Below, piece by piece: positions 31,774-44,460 of a DNA stretch of 64,000 nt. How positions within the stretch are numbered: position 1 is the first letter of the stretch; the number at the start of each line of letters is the position of its first letter. This DNA is from Thysanoteuthis rhombus (lineage: Eukaryota > Mollusca > Cephalopoda > Oegopsida > Thysanoteuthidae), in NCBI GenBank assembly GCA_963457665.1, contig OY735211.1, positions 36,306,485 through 36,370,484 of the forward strand. Reading direction: 5' to 3'. The position numbers were made by a program, and so were the translations under genes. Under the pieces are notes generated by a model. It did not search any database and had not been told where the DNA came from. It saw only the letters and a program-made list of their open reading frames with translations.

Positions 31774-34700
31774 GTAAGTTCATTACTGTCGTCACTTTTT
31801 TATTGAAGTCGAATAGGGAGTAACGGCATGACTGGCCTCTTTCTTTAATGAAGAAATAGTTTTGTAATAAAATGAATTTCATCTCTTGAAAAATTTCCTT
31901 CTTGAATTAAAATACCCTTTGGCTGAGAAGTATTACTAAAAGCAAATAGTTTTGAGAAAAAAGATTGGAAAACAAACTGAAACAATGTTTAAATATTTTA
32001 GAAAAGATGTTGAATTATGACTTGAAAGAATAGGAATTTACACCGGTCACTTTTACTCCCAAAGCAAAGCTAGAACGAATGTTTTTCCGTTCTTTCTTTG
32101 ATTAAAAACCTCTTTCTTTAGAAAAAAAAATTGTCGTTGAAGTAAAATAATGTTCATCAAAGGAGTGAGTTACTCTCCAATTTTTAGTAGGAGTAAAAAT
32201 CACGCAAGCACACGCCTTCTTAGATAATGTTTTTTTATCGGCTCACCTCAATACTAGTTAATTTAATGTTTTCTTTGTTGGATTTTTTTTTCTTTTGAAG
32301 ATCATGGAAAGTAGAACAAATTTAATTTTTACTAAAGGCTACTTTGAAATCGATTATAGCAGTCGTTTTTTTCTGCTAGTCTACACAGGTGCACTTACAA
32401 TTAAGTCATCACGTGACTAGTCGTACCACGGCCTGTATTTATTACCAATTTCTCCGAATAACATGCTCAAAGATGATTTTCGATTTAAATGGATTACTCT
32501 GTATGCTTCTGACGACCTTGAAAATTGCTGTCAAAATCTTCAAATAAGGCAGATTAGCAAATTCAGTTACGAAGGGAAAAATCGTCTCTAGTCTCTCTTT
32601 ATCATTAAAAGCAGGCGTGTCGCATTTTTAGGAATAGTTTACCCGGGGAGAGAAAAATCAGTGGAAGACTCTAGAGGAGGTTGGTTAGACAAAAAAAAAA
32701 AGTGAAAAAATACTCTAAAAGACAACCCTTGCCCCTGACAATCCCAAAAGATAAAAGGTGAACAATCACGAGTTGAGTGACTTATTTAAAAAAAAAAATG
32801 AAAAATTTTAAAAATTATTACCATTGGTTCATTTCATTTTGCTAACTTCCTTTTCGAACTGCAGTAAAAGTTAGCCGGACCAAAAGAAAAAAAAACCTTT
32901 TCTCGGAAAAAGCGGAATTAAGCATGATAAATTTGTTGGATTGAACTCTTTTTAGTGAAGGTTTTAGACAACAAATCGTCAAAGCTAGCATTTGTAGTTA
33001 ATTTCAGGTAACTTTTGAATTGAAACAATTAAAATGCTTCGAATTTCAAGTATGGTCATTTAATATTGAAAAAATTGTGAGAAATTTAAACTTTTTTGCA
33101 CCAGATTTCTTGATAGTGTTGTAAATAGTGGACGAATTATTTTTTAAGGATTTATCTTTACTACTCGCATACATTTCTGTATTTGAAAAAGGAAGATTTT
33201 TTTTCTTTTGGCATGGGTTGCGATGTTCCTTCTGGTGCATGACTCCCCCAAGAAATGAGTGTGAATGAAATTATTTCGATAAACAAAAAAACCCCAAAAA
33301 ACAAAACAAACAAAAACCATGAAATTAATTCCTGGGTGGACGAGATTTTTTAAATAGAGACTTTAGGGTGAATGATACTGAAATTATGTTGGATAAACAC
33401 AGTGGCTTGAGGTTTCTGGTTTGACTATGTATCCGCTGAAAAGGTAAAAACAGCTTCTCTAGAGTAAAGAGACATTTAAAAATTATCTGCTGCTTTTACC
33501 TCGCGAAGAAGAGTCTGATATCAAGGGGTTTATGGCGAAGCTGAGAAGAAGCGTGTTTGAAAAACTGTCATCAATTTTCACTCTCAGAATAATAATACAA
33601 CTATGAAAAGTTTCATTCAGCTGTTAAGTTGAATGGCCGCTTTTTACAAATAAGGCACACGCAAATTACTCATTCGGGCTAAAATTCATTGTTCCATTGT
33701 ATTAATAAGTAAGTTATCAGATTTCCGAGTACTGCGTGTTGTGAATTTTCACTCGGGTACTTTTAAAATATGCTAATCTTTAAATATTGAAACGTCACTG
33801 ATCTTTCAAGTTGAATACCACCAGTACTACTGGGCGAATATGGGAGTGCCAACAATTACTTCTATTGATTGTATTATATTCAGAACTGAGATTGGCATCA
33901 AAGATTAGAGATAAAAACAAAGATGTATTTTGCTATTGCTTATACAGGCGAAGCTGCTCATTATAATCTCGGATAATGTTATCAAGCGGTTATTGATATA
34001 AAAAAGATTACTCTGGTACAAACCCAAACACTTCAAGTGTTAAGTGAGACGATATTGTTATCTAAAAGATCCTATCTCAATGCGATCTGAATATTGAAGG
34101 AGGGAACAGAACAGGTGACGAAATATCAACTTGAAAACCGGTTTGCCTATAAGTTACCTGCCCCTAAAACACGGCTTAATTCATTTTTCTTCTAACGTAC
34201 TAATTTCGATTTAATCTGTTTGATCACATTGTCTCATGATAACTATAGGGAATTATTTTAATAATGCCCCAATAAATAATTTTTGACGCCACGATCGGTA
34301 TTTTCGTGGACTAACGAATGAAGTGACCTAGCAACTTGAACAACACCTTCGTATTATTTCACAATATAGCAACCTTATCATCGTTAACAATAATAATACA
34401 CTGCAATCAATACGGATGCACTTTGGTCAAATATCGGATTTAAAGATTTTGAATAATTGAAATTACTACCACTACTACGCAGCTTTTCTGTACACTTGAA
34501 TTATTTTCGTTGGTCTTTCTATTTCATTAATAATTGTGATATTATACCTGTAACTACAGATACTAGATAAATCTTGATCCAGGAATGTTTAAGTTCATTG
34601 AATAATAGAAATGAGATCAATTTTTCAAAATAATTCAGTATTGAAATTCGAACCCAGACTCATTTCTCGTAAGTCTGTCCGTGGGAATTTTCAAAATTAC

Positions 34701-35279
34701 GATAATGAATTGAAATTTCGGTTTTTGTCAATATATTCTCTCTTCATTCTGCAAATTTCGAAACTAATGACGTATTGAAACTCGCATTTTTCCTTTAAAT
34801 TTCTTAGAACTTATTTTCTGTTTGGCGGAAGTGTAACAACAACAGTAACATTGACTGTAAGTAGCAGACGATATGTTCCGGCACGATAAGTAAACGGCAT
34901 CTCAAAGATGTGTAATTGTTGCTAAGAAAGCATACACAAAAAAGTTTATTGATTTAATAACTCTCGTAAAAATGGAAAAAAGCAGTACTACCAACCAAAT
35001 AAAATAAGTTGTTGAAAACGATGAAAAATATAATTCTGAATTCTAATGTCTACATAAAAAAAAATTGTCTTCTGAATTATTTGAATTCCTTTGTTGCAAT
35101 AAATAATAGTGTTCATAAAATTATAGTTGAATATCAAAGATACATGACCGTTGTCAACTAGGTTAAAAAGTATTTTCTAGGTCCCAGGAACATGTTTTTC
35201 CAAATGAGCAAGGACAACCCTCTCAAAAAGTTGGGTGTGGCCAACAGGGTGCGTTTTCATAATGGCTGCCGTTTTGGTA
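31774..35279 (+). other. start of ceramide synthase intron 1, CG-richer and repeat-poor
   Basis: The donor GTAAGTT opens the intron. Until about 34.9 kb CG dinucleotides are noticeably more frequent than in the rest of the window, and I recognise no mobile-element fragment. Such promoter-proximal first-intron DNA often holds regulatory elements, but I can point to no specific site. Short frames such as 33046-33240 look like chance. Confidence 0.5.
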
Positions 35280-35466
35280 CCTTGGTCTGACTGATGTAAA
35301 ATATGGTATGAAAATATAACTTTATAAAACGTCAATAACTTCTAACTTCATGATTGTGTTAATATCTGATTAATACGTTGTATAGTTATACTTACTTGAG
35401 TCTCTGTATTACTTTTTTGGCCTTAATTCTGTTTGACTACTATATTTTACATCCGTCAGACCAAGG
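35280..35466. repeat. MITE-like element with 25 bp terminal inverted repeats
   Basis: The left end CCTTGGTCTGACTGATGTAA and the complement of the right end CCTTGGTCTGACGGATGTAA continue with AATAT; 24 of 25 positions agree. Total length 187 bp. It has no coding capacity. No clear target duplication flanks it. Confidence 0.75.
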
Positions 35467-37559
35467 ATTACTGCAATTTTCACTCAATATCTTGCATTTT
35501 ACTTACATTCCAATGCAGAAAAAAAAATTCTTTTGCTTCAAATGTGATAAGTTATTAACAACCCACACAGATAAAACAATAGATTTCCCCCATCCTGATC
35601 TTAAGACTTGTCATGTGGCCTTATTCGTGAAGATTTAAGCTGAAATTGGCCGTGTACTTTTATTGATATAATCTATTTGTTGGTTTGATAAAGGTGTGTG
35701 AAGATGAGGAAAAATCTCCGTTAAGAATGATTAGACAAAATAACTTAATCTTTCACTGTCCTGTCAGAGACTGGGAGCATCTTTCCAATGAGATTTAAAG
35801 GTATTCTCTTCTGTTACTCAATCAAATTTGGCCTTCTTTCCTTGACCGAAGTAGCTTGAAATAGCATTCAGTTAGCATGAAGAGCCATGACTTTAGCTGT
35901 TATATGAAGAACAATGTTTGAACAGACCTTGGAGGTGTTCCTTTGGGAAGCCTCCAGATTTTCTGTGTATTGGATCGTAGAAAGATTTCTTTGGAAAAAT
36001 TTTTTCTCGATTCAATAATATAAGTGCAGCCTTTCTGTCAAAGACTGCGATTTCAAAGTTTTTGACATGAGCAAGCCAGATAGTTGTCTTGACGTGCTTT
36101 GTGAACATGAGTTTGACTTTAAAACTGTTGCCATTATGAAGAGGCGCCCTGTTGGCCATGCTCGAATTTTTGAGAGGATTGCCGTAGCTAATTCTGATCG
36201 GCATGTTCTAGGAACTTAGAAAATGCTTTCAAACCTAGATCCCCAGAAAATGAGTTATCTAGGTGAAATTTCTCTTGAAATAATCTAAAATGAAAAATAT
36301 CTTTATGAAAGCATATTTTTTTTCTCTTTCTTTTGAAATTGTTTTTGAACTGATTCAATTTTGTGTTTCTTTCTTTAGGGAAAAAAAAATCTTTAATTGT
36401 TAAGAAACAGTTTTCCTAAATGTGAAAATAACTTATATATTGACTTATTAACTGAAATGTCTTGATAATTAAAATTAGTATTAATGCATGAATACTTTTT
36501 GATACAGTAAAATTTATGTAATTAAAAATAATGTATTCTTTGATTTATTTTTCTCCATGTCGGTTAAAAAAATGAATTAACACATCTTATAAGTATAATG
36601 ATAGAATAATACTTGGATTGGATTAGAATGAAAAAGCAATGTCTTTTCAATGACTGTATTTGATATTTTAATTGCCCTCCTCTTTTTGCTCATGTATGAA
36701 CTAATTTACTTATGCTGTCAAATGATGGAAGTATCAAAATAATTTTGCTGTTGCACTGTCCTTAGAAAATATTCAAAACACTGTTGCTCTGCTTTTTTTC
36801 TTGTTCATGTTAAGTTGGAATGATTGTGGATTTTTTTTATTCATTTGCGAAAAGAAAATGAAAAAATGATAGAGACTACTCTGATTAGCATTTGATACTT
36901 ATCTCCCTTGACAAATGAGGCAGACTAAAATATAGATATGTTCTTGACATATCAAATACAGATTTTCTACAAGACTTAGATTGTATGAACCATTCTATCA
37001 GTTCTTCAATTTTTAGAGTTCAAATCTATTGATCTTCTTTTGATTATCTAAAATTAATGATTTAACTCACCATGTTGATGTTGAAAAAAAGTAGAAAAAA
37101 TATAATTAGTTAGCCACTTAATATTGGAGAAGCATTTCACATGTCTTTTTTGAAAATGAACTGTATTTGACTTCATTTTTGAAAAAAAAAATTTTCTTGT
37201 TTGATGCACTATCTTATCAAAGCAGAAATGAGACAAAAATTGTAACTGCATATTTGAAAAATTCATGTGTATTAAAATTTTTTATAAGTTCCATCTTTTA
37301 AAAAAAGCAATTTTAGTCTTGCTTGAAATCAAATGAAACATCACTCATCTGAGTTTCTTATGGGATTCTCTTTGAAGATGACCAGAAGAATTGAATGCAG
37401 AGAGCCAAGTTATGATTAAAGAGCTCAAAATAGAACCTCAAAGAGAATTAGTGTAAATTACAAAGAATCTTTTGGAATTTGATATGAAGTCATGTTATGA
37501 AAATGGCAAATTGTTTCTTGTTACTTTCAAGCTTTTTATCTAAGAATGGAATCGGAATG
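35467..37559 (+). other. intronic stretch, nothing firmly recognised
   Basis: The most coding-like frame is minus strand 35893-36204 (103 codons, balanced composition, e.g. VKTTIWLAHVKNFEIAVFD), which I do not recognise. It could be a fossil element ORF or chance. The rest is T/A-rich filler. Confidence 0.4.
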
Positions 37560-37930
37560 TTTGATTGAAATCTTTGATAGAAAGCACTCGGTGCATGCTT
37601 CTGCTAATGCCATTGTCACTATAAACTGAGAGAAAATCCGTACGCAAATAGTTACTGTGCAGGGGAGGTAACTGTAATAAATTCCAGGATATATATATGC
37701 CCAAATTTAATTTATTCTTCCTCACACCATGGCCTACCTTCTAGAAAATTCAATTGAATTTTCTGAAGTTTTAGAGCTATTGTGTGGACATATAGCTATG
37801 ATGCATGGGACATAAGTGTATATTTTTGTATTCACCTGAAAATGTAATCACATCGTTCATAGGCCACCCTTCTACAAAATTTCACTGAAATTTTGGCAGG
37901 CAGATACTAGTGAATACAAACACCTCTTCA
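37560..37930 (-). repeat. interspersed repeat family B, copy 1, with two ~130 bp units
   Basis: In reverse complement it carries GGCATTAGCAGAAGCATGCA then CCGAGTGC, and two successive units starting near 37731 (CATGGCCTACCTTCT) and 37860 (ATAGGCCACCCTTCTACAAA). From memory, the family resembles a widespread animal repeat whose consensus contains 'GGGCCAAGGAAGAA..CATTAAATTTTGG..GGATCC' and 'GGAGGTATGCGCTCT.CTGAGTGC'. The class is not known to me. Confidence 0.6.
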
Positions 37931-39397
37931 GAATTCATTGGCTGGAGATATTACATAAACAGATAATCTTTGGATGCCAGAAAAAATAAAAGGGATTCCT
38001 GATTTGATGCATTATGCAGTCTAAGAAAGGTGGGAATGCAATACAATGCCAAGAGAAAAATGTTAGTTATGGTTAAAGAATATTTGTAACAGACTTGTGT
38101 GAAAGTGTTTAAGCAGCATAGTAGCTGAGCATTCTTTTGGAAGAGGAATGAATTAGTTACTCACATAAACTCTGCACTTTCTTCGCAAACCCTACAAGAT
38201 AATCTTGAAAAGTTTTTTGCTTTCTAGTTGAGGGAGAGACATCTTAAGAAAATAGTATTTACTGCCAAGTTGTTTTGTCAAAACCTTTTCTTGATTGTCA
38301 GTTATAAATTCAGTATTATCTTTTATTCTTATGCCCTTTTTGCTTCCCAACTTTTAAGAAACCATCTGTCTCCATCAAATCTCCAAAAGGCTTGCTCCTG
38401 TGTGCCCACTGGTAGTTTAATTTTAAAATATTTTTCTATTTTCTTTGAGAATTTGAATAAAGTATTCAGGTTTGAGGATTTTTGTAAGAACTGTGAGGTG
38501 TATTTTGCTGGCTTTCTATGTATTTCATTTTTATTTATTGCATCCATTTACCTAAAGTATACGTATACGTTTTTTGGTAAAAGTTTGCTGTTAGTTTTTA
38601 AATTCATTATCAAAGGGAGTTGAGTGATATTTTTTTTTTTTTTTTTCTGCTTCTTGAAAATAAGTTTTTTTTTTTTTTTTTTTCCTCTCTTTACAAAAAA
38701 AAAAAGAAAGAAATTTTCTTTATTTCATAATACTTAATTCCTAATGGAAAAATGTGCAAATGTACGTTGAACAGAAATTACAGTGACAATTCAGCACTAT
38801 GGGAGACCTTATTTAGTGACTATAAATTCATTTGGAAGAACAGTGTCAGAGATAGAGAAGAAAATTAAACTCTGATTGCAAGTTGCCTGTGTATGTTTTA
38901 TAATCATGAAAAAAAAAAGTTTGTTTCTTGCAACTTGAAACTACTTATCTTAACTTCTATCTTTTGTATTTAAATTTGACAAAATGCGGTTCAAGTTGTC
39001 TGCCTTTGTTCATTTCATGTTAGTTGACATGTAAGCCAACATAATAATTTATGAACAGATAGCAAACTTATTTTTTTGCGTAACACTTTTCAGTGAGTGC
39101 ATAGATAACTATACTCTGATCCAAGGCAGAACTGGACAGTGACTCTTTGATATTGTGCGAAGTGTACAAATGCTCTGATCTTAGGCAGAAGTGCCAATCA
39201 ATACATAAATATTCTTGTCATTTTTATGGGCTCTATGCTAGTTCAAAACATCGATTATTATTAAATTTGGTTATCTTCAAAGGAAGATATAAAATATAAC
39301 ATTCTTGTATTGTAAATATCTTGAAAAGGATCTCAAGTTGTTGGAATTTCCCCATAAATGCAACTTACTGTGTCCAAAGTATTTTTGAACTTGTACT
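37931..39397 (+). other. intronic stretch with poly-T tracts
   Basis: The 131-codon frame at 38228-38623 is Phe/Leu/Ile-rich from T-rich DNA and not convincing. Two long T runs sit at about 38629-38647 and 38666-38684, followed by an A-rich run, so the pair could form a hairpin. Confidence 0.45.
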
Positions 39398-39695
39398 ACA
39401 GTATATAAGGAAGAAAACGGGAGTCAGAGACATCATAGAATCTATTAGAAAACTTAAATGGAAATGGATGGGCCATGTTGCAAGAATGACAGACAACCGA
39501 TGGACATCACAACTCACAACATGGACCCCAGAGATTGCATGCAAAACCAAGGCTGACAAAATACAAGATGGTAAAATGAACTGGACAAATTTAGAAAATA
39601 CTTGCTCCGCAATGCCCATGATAGACAATTGTTATGAATCCTGGGGAAGGTCTATGTCCAACGACAGACGTTAAAAGACTGATGATGATGACTAC
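39398..39695 (+). mobile_element. RTE-like LINE, 3' end, copy 4
   Basis: It starts within the last third of the ORF at CAGTATATAAGGAAGAAAAC and reads TGVRDIIESIRKLKWKWMGH, VARMTDNRWTSQLTTW and TPEI in one open frame, then LGKVYVQ-type codons (ends GGAAGGTCTATGTCCAACGA) and a TGATGATGA tail at 39683. It is the same element as the copies at 9, 13, 31 and 58 kb, truncated further. Confidence 0.88.
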
Positions 39696-39754
39696 AGTCA
39701 TCAAGAAATATGAATTAGACATCTTTCTAAAAATCTTTTCTAGAATGTTTATCA

Positions 39755-40060
39755 TGAAAAATATACAGATGAAGCTCCTGCTTTGTCTTCTACTTTGGAC
39801 AACTCCTATTCTGATGTAGAAGTGGACAAAGTAGGAGCTTCACCTGTAATTGTTCCCAGATTGGCTATTTTCTCAGAACCCATCTTGTGCAAAATACCTG
39901 TACAACCTGCTTGGCTGTTGGAGTTCAATCTTTGGGTCAGGTAGTGCAAAATAGTCGTATACTCTGGTTCAATTAAAGAGGCACCCAAGATATCACTTGT
40001 CTTAATTAATGAGACAAGATATCCTCTAGTATGGGCAGCTAAATGGGAACAATCTACCCC
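39755..40060 (+). other. unrecognised protein-like segment
   Basis: Read in one plus frame this gives KVGASPVIVPRLAIFSEPIL, then CKIPVQPAWLLEFNLW and, after one stop, VLINETRYPLVWAAKWEQST. The complement is also open (39806-39988). It looks like eroded coding DNA of an unknown element. At its left edge an imperfect hairpin pairs GAAGCTCCTGCTTTGTC with GACAAAGTAGGAGCTTC. Confidence 0.3.
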
Positions 40061-40117
40061 TGTGGATTGAATGAAGGGCTCAACTCAAAATTCTCAAGTT
40101 ACCAACTAGGCTGACAC

Positions 40118-40175
40118 CCGAAGAAAGCCAAAGGATATAACAACTGGTATGTTATAACCAAGATGAGGACTCTAG
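40118..40175 (+). repeat. hammerhead-like repeat, degenerate copy
   Basis: CCGAAGA, a stem-like AAGCCAAAGG segment, ATAACAACTGG, TTATAACCAAGATGAGGAC: the same order and the same CAAGATGAGGA end as the copy at 7145-7208, more eroded. Confidence 0.4.
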
Positions 40176-41849
40176 TTAGTGTAAATTAGTAGATAATACA
40201 GAAAATGGATGAAGGATTTTTCAATATTGTTGTTTGAATCGATGAACAACCATTTAAATTGGGAAGTACTTTATATCCCATACTAATTATTGATCATTTT
40301 CATTGAAGATGTGATACTTACTACTTTCAGTATCTGCTTCACTCCGTTTATTAAATCTGATGACATGCAAACTTATTTTTCTTCATTTCATAATATTGTT
40401 CAGCTTTCACTTGGGTGTTTCCTTTTATAATGTCTAAATCCAAACGGGAAGGTGTTAAGTTGTGTTGTGAAATAGAGAAGGTAGTAGCAGTATGTATACA
40501 TTCTGAGTCTTGATCATTTTAGGACAGCATGACTCTTGAACATGCTGAAATAAGAGAATGTTTGAGCCCCTGAAATAACATTAATTCAACTTTCATGCAG
40601 CTGTTGGCAGAATAGAGATGTGAACGTAAGCACCCCCCTTTTTTTTCTCTTCTCAAGGGTATTTCTCTTGTCTATCATTCAGGTATAAACTTTTCTGCTA
40701 TGAAAATATTCTTTTTCTATCAATTAAATTAGAATGGGGGTTTCTGATCAGTGTCAGATAGCAAAGGTTCTATATACTTTAAATGCACTTCATCTGAGAC
40801 TTAAGTTGATACCTATTGCTTTTAAGTTATCTTGAATAGCTCCAGTATCCTTTTATACCTGAGTTAATTTATACTGTGGGACATAGCAATTTTTTTTTTC
40901 TCTCAGTATCTACCTTCAGATTGTATTTCACTCCTTGGGGAGTTGCTACTGAGTTGGTAGTTGTAGCAGTAAAAATATTTTTACTGTCTGTTTCTATAGC
41001 ACTTCCTACTTGAAGGCTGCAATCGCTAATTCAGGCATCCCCTTCCTCCATTATAACAAGGGTGTTGGGGTCCAAGGAAGCCAACTGCGTAATAACTGAG
41101 CCACAATAATTGGGGTGGTTATGGGCGAGATGAAAGACTGCAAATATTGTCTATAATATTCCCTTAAGTAACTGTATAACAGTTTTCCATCTCATTAGTG
41201 GTGTCTGGGAAATGGTTGCACAACAAAGAGTATAACTAAAAAAACAAATAACATGAAGGTGCTAAAAAAATTTTTGTTCAATTGTTACCAAAAAATTTTT
41301 TTCTCATTCATTTCATTTTTACTGTTTGTCAGCACTGGTCAAATGTATTTCTTAGTGGAGGTTGGGTGGCAGTTGTGTCCTCAAATGAATTTATGATGTA
41401 GTAAAATAAAGTTGATATTGTGCGTACAGGTTCAAAGGGAAATACTGTTTTTATTTGTGGCTTTCTGGATGAGTGGCTAATATATGTTGGGATCCACCAA
41501 CCACATATCGCAAACTGAGTTATATCATAGGATGCCTGTATTCACTTCTAAGTATCATTTACTTGATATTAATTTTGAAGATCCAACTTATGTCTGATTG
41601 TTTTCAAGTGGGAAGCACTGGGAGAGCGCATACCTTTGCCAACACTATTATCTCTAAAAACTGAACAATTGGGTTACGGAACTTGGACTATGCTATAACA
41701 AAAGCTTGTAATAATTATTTATCAGAGACTTGCCTTTGAACCTTGATTATTTCAATATTTGATTGTTTCTCTTAGACTGAATTACTTTATTACACTTGAA
41801 AAGCCGAAAAACTGTTATCTCTTAACAAAATTGAAGAAAATAATTCCTG
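40176..41849 (+). other. intronic stretch, nothing recognised
   Basis: AT-rich DNA; no frame or repeat match was identified. Confidence 0.45.
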
Positions 41850-42000
41850 GATCTGCTCCAAAATTGAATCAATTGTTCCTTGGCTTGTGATCCACCCTTC
41901 CACAAAGTGTCATTGAAATTTGTTGAACTTGGAGATATTAACAAATGTGGATGAATGTATACTAACCTCTGTCCAACTTTTTGGGCAGAGGTAATTAGAA
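41850..42000 (-). repeat. interspersed repeat family B, copy 2
   Basis: In reverse complement: ACCTCTGCCCAAAAAGTTGG at one end and AATTTCAATGACACTTTGTGG...GGTGGATCAC further on, matching the family's 'AATTTC..TG..A.TTTGT.GAAGGGTGG.CCA' segment. Confidence 0.5.
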
Positions 42001-42161
42001 TTTGATCTTGCATGACAAGAGAGTATTGATATGTCTCATCCCTCTCTTGCTCAAATTCTAAACTTCGGTTGCAAGATGATCAGATTACTTCTTGAAATTA
42101 TTAGCTATATAGTATCATAAAGAATATTGACTTGATTGACTATACTATTGGTATAGAGCAG

Positions 42162-42552
42162 CAGTGTTCAAACTGTGGTCTATGGAACCTCAGGGTTCAT
42201 TTTCACTATACTTGAAAAAAATCCTTTATTGCATAAATGATTCCTTCATGGCTTTTATATATCTTTATTTCATCTCAGTACGAATAGGAATTTCTATATA
42301 AGAAAAAAAAATTATCATTTCCTATTAAAAATGTCTTGGTTATTTATGTGATATGGACATTATTTGGTCAGTAGTCGTTCATTTGTCTACTTTTTCTTAG
42401 TAAGCATTGTTCTTACTTTTCTATTCAAGTGTGTAATTTCTATTTGGGTTTATACACATTCGGATAATTCTATTAACAGGGTCAAACTTGTGTGAATAGA
42501 ACAGAAACTTGTTTTTTGAAGGGGGTTCCCTTGAAAAGATAGTCGTTGAAGA
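42162..42552. mobile_element. possible small hAT-like element
   Basis: The left end, CAGTGTTCAAACTGTGGTCT then ATGGAACCTCAGGGTTC, has the style of hAT termini. About 390 bp on, the complement CATTCTTCAACGAC...CAAGGGAACCCCC could be the partner. Similarity between the ends is modest, and I could not confirm an 8 bp duplication. Confidence 0.35.
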
Positions 42553-43619
42553 ATGTTCCCCGAGCAGTTAAAATTCAAACCCCACAAGTATAGATTCCTC
42601 TAAGCTACTGGACTGATGTGGCTCATTTTTCATATACATTACTGGATAGAGGGACAAAGTGACTTGATGCAAATGATTATAACTATTAAAAGCGGGGAAA
42701 TGCTCAGGTCTTGCTAAGAATGTAAGAACTTCAATGAGTACCATTAAAAAAAATGACATGATTATTAATAGTTTAATGATGGAAGATCATTTCAAATAAG
42801 TTTCTATCTTATAACTTATATATATATAATACGCACATGTACACATTGTATTTTATATTCAGTGAGTGCAAAAAGTATTGGATACATTTCAAAAAGCTCA
42901 TTTTAACATCCTTATACAGCTACTTAATGTACAGAATTAGGACCAAAGATTGGACATTAAAAAATTATGAACAAAATCAAGTCTCCTGTCCGAATTCTGT
43001 TAATTTTGAAGGTGTATAATTTGAGTGTGTAAGAAAAAAAATTAGAGTTTTTGAAATGCATTGGATACTTATGCATTTGCTGTATGTAAATGGAGACTTA
43101 CAAGGTCATAAATGAAAAAAAAATGCTTTTTTATCTCCTCTGGATGGAATTGACGTAATTGAAATGATGTAAAATATCTGAATGATGTAAATATCTAAGT
43201 TTGAAGTAAGCAAAATATAAGTTTAGTTTCACATTTTCTTTGAGTAAAAAAATTCACCTTATCATTTTGGTGTATAAAAAATTCATAAACAGTAATCAAT
43301 GGTGGCTCTCAACAAAAGCTGTACATTCATGTTTTGGCTTCTAAACTACCTTTTTTGTCCAATCATATGTGGAAGTATATTTTTAAACTAACTACATTTT
43401 ACTCTATACCCTCTCTTGTCAGTGATTTCCTGCTTGTTAGTACTGTCTAATAACTGGTCTGTCTGATGACTTGCATTGGGTAGTGTTATTGAAAATTTGC
43501 AGTCCTGCCAATTTCTTCTAATTGCAATGAGGTCAGTGAAGTTTATTGTAATGTCATCAGGAGAACTTGATTTGCATCTTTTCATGAGTGTATATATTAC
43601 TATTAGTTACCTTGGCCAA
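42553..43619 (+). other. intronic stretch, nothing recognised
   Basis: Short unrecognised frames only (42568-42759, 42837-43019, 43388-43585). Confidence 0.45.
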
Positions 43620-43850
43620 TGATGTTGGAAGTTGGGGCTATAGGCTAAGGCAAAATTGATTGAATTTGAATTTTTCTGATTGAGATATTTTTTATGTATG
43701 TGAAGATGATATTCTGAAATATAGGAAATTGAAACTCGAGTTGCATCCTTTGCATCTTGGTTTTATATGAACCGATTTTCATTCAGTTGTTAGTGTATGG
43801 CATTAGCAGAGGTATGCACTCTCTGAGTGTAACTAGAAAGCACTCAATGT
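43620..43850 (+). repeat. interspersed repeat family B, copy 3
   Basis: GGGGCTATAGGCTAAGG, then ATATGAACCGATTTTCATTC, AGTTGTTAGTGTATGGCATT and AGCAGAGGTATGCACTCTCT followed by GAGTGTAACTAG match the plus-strand copy at 56 kb in order. Confidence 0.6.
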
Positions 43851-44460
43851 AAATCAGATGGTGTATTTTGTACAGAAAATGAAAAGGATGAAATGAATAC
43901 TAGGTGAGGAAAGGAAATCTCGATGGCATGTGGTTCTAGTGAAATGAAGAGCATATTCCCTTGGAGTGTGGGTTGATAGAGGCAGAACAAACTAGCCTTT
44001 ATTGTTTTTGTAAATAAAACTTGAATCACATATGGAGAAAGAAGAAATATCATTTGAATGTTTAATGCATGATTAACTCAGCTGCAAATGACAAAGTTCT
44101 ATGACTAACTATGGCTACTCCTGTGAGTCTTGGCTTTTTATCTTGGAGTGAACAAGGGCTTTTATCTTGCCATGAATGACTATTGCATTTGTTATCTTCT
44201 GCAGTTAATGAGTTGAAATTTTTTTTTTTTTTTTTCCCAAGTTAATGTTATGTTTGTCATAATTTCACAGAAGAAAAGTATATGCAAATAGAGGAAAAGG
44301 AAGAAAGTCAATGGAATCTTGATTAGGTTGGAGATGAGCAGCAAATGAACACTTCAGAGTTAAAAAGCACAAAATAATCCAAGTGTACTAGAAAGAGTAC
44401 AGTTCACAAGGGGTTATTCTTTTGAGAATTAAGAAAGCCAGCTAAATGCTAACATATGCA
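43851..44460 (+). other. intronic stretch with a poly-T tract
   Basis: A T run of about 17 bases lies at 44219-44235. Nothing else is recognised. Confidence 0.45.

Noticed and set aside
35893..36204. 103-codon minus-strand frame in the intron
   Set aside because: Composition is plausible, but there is no recognisable domain and no support for expression; kept only as a remark, not as a gene.
38228..38623. 131-codon plus-strand frame, longest in the window
   Set aside because: Composition (Phe, Leu, Ile, Lys) is what T-rich DNA gives by chance; no motif, no splice context, and it overlaps T runs.
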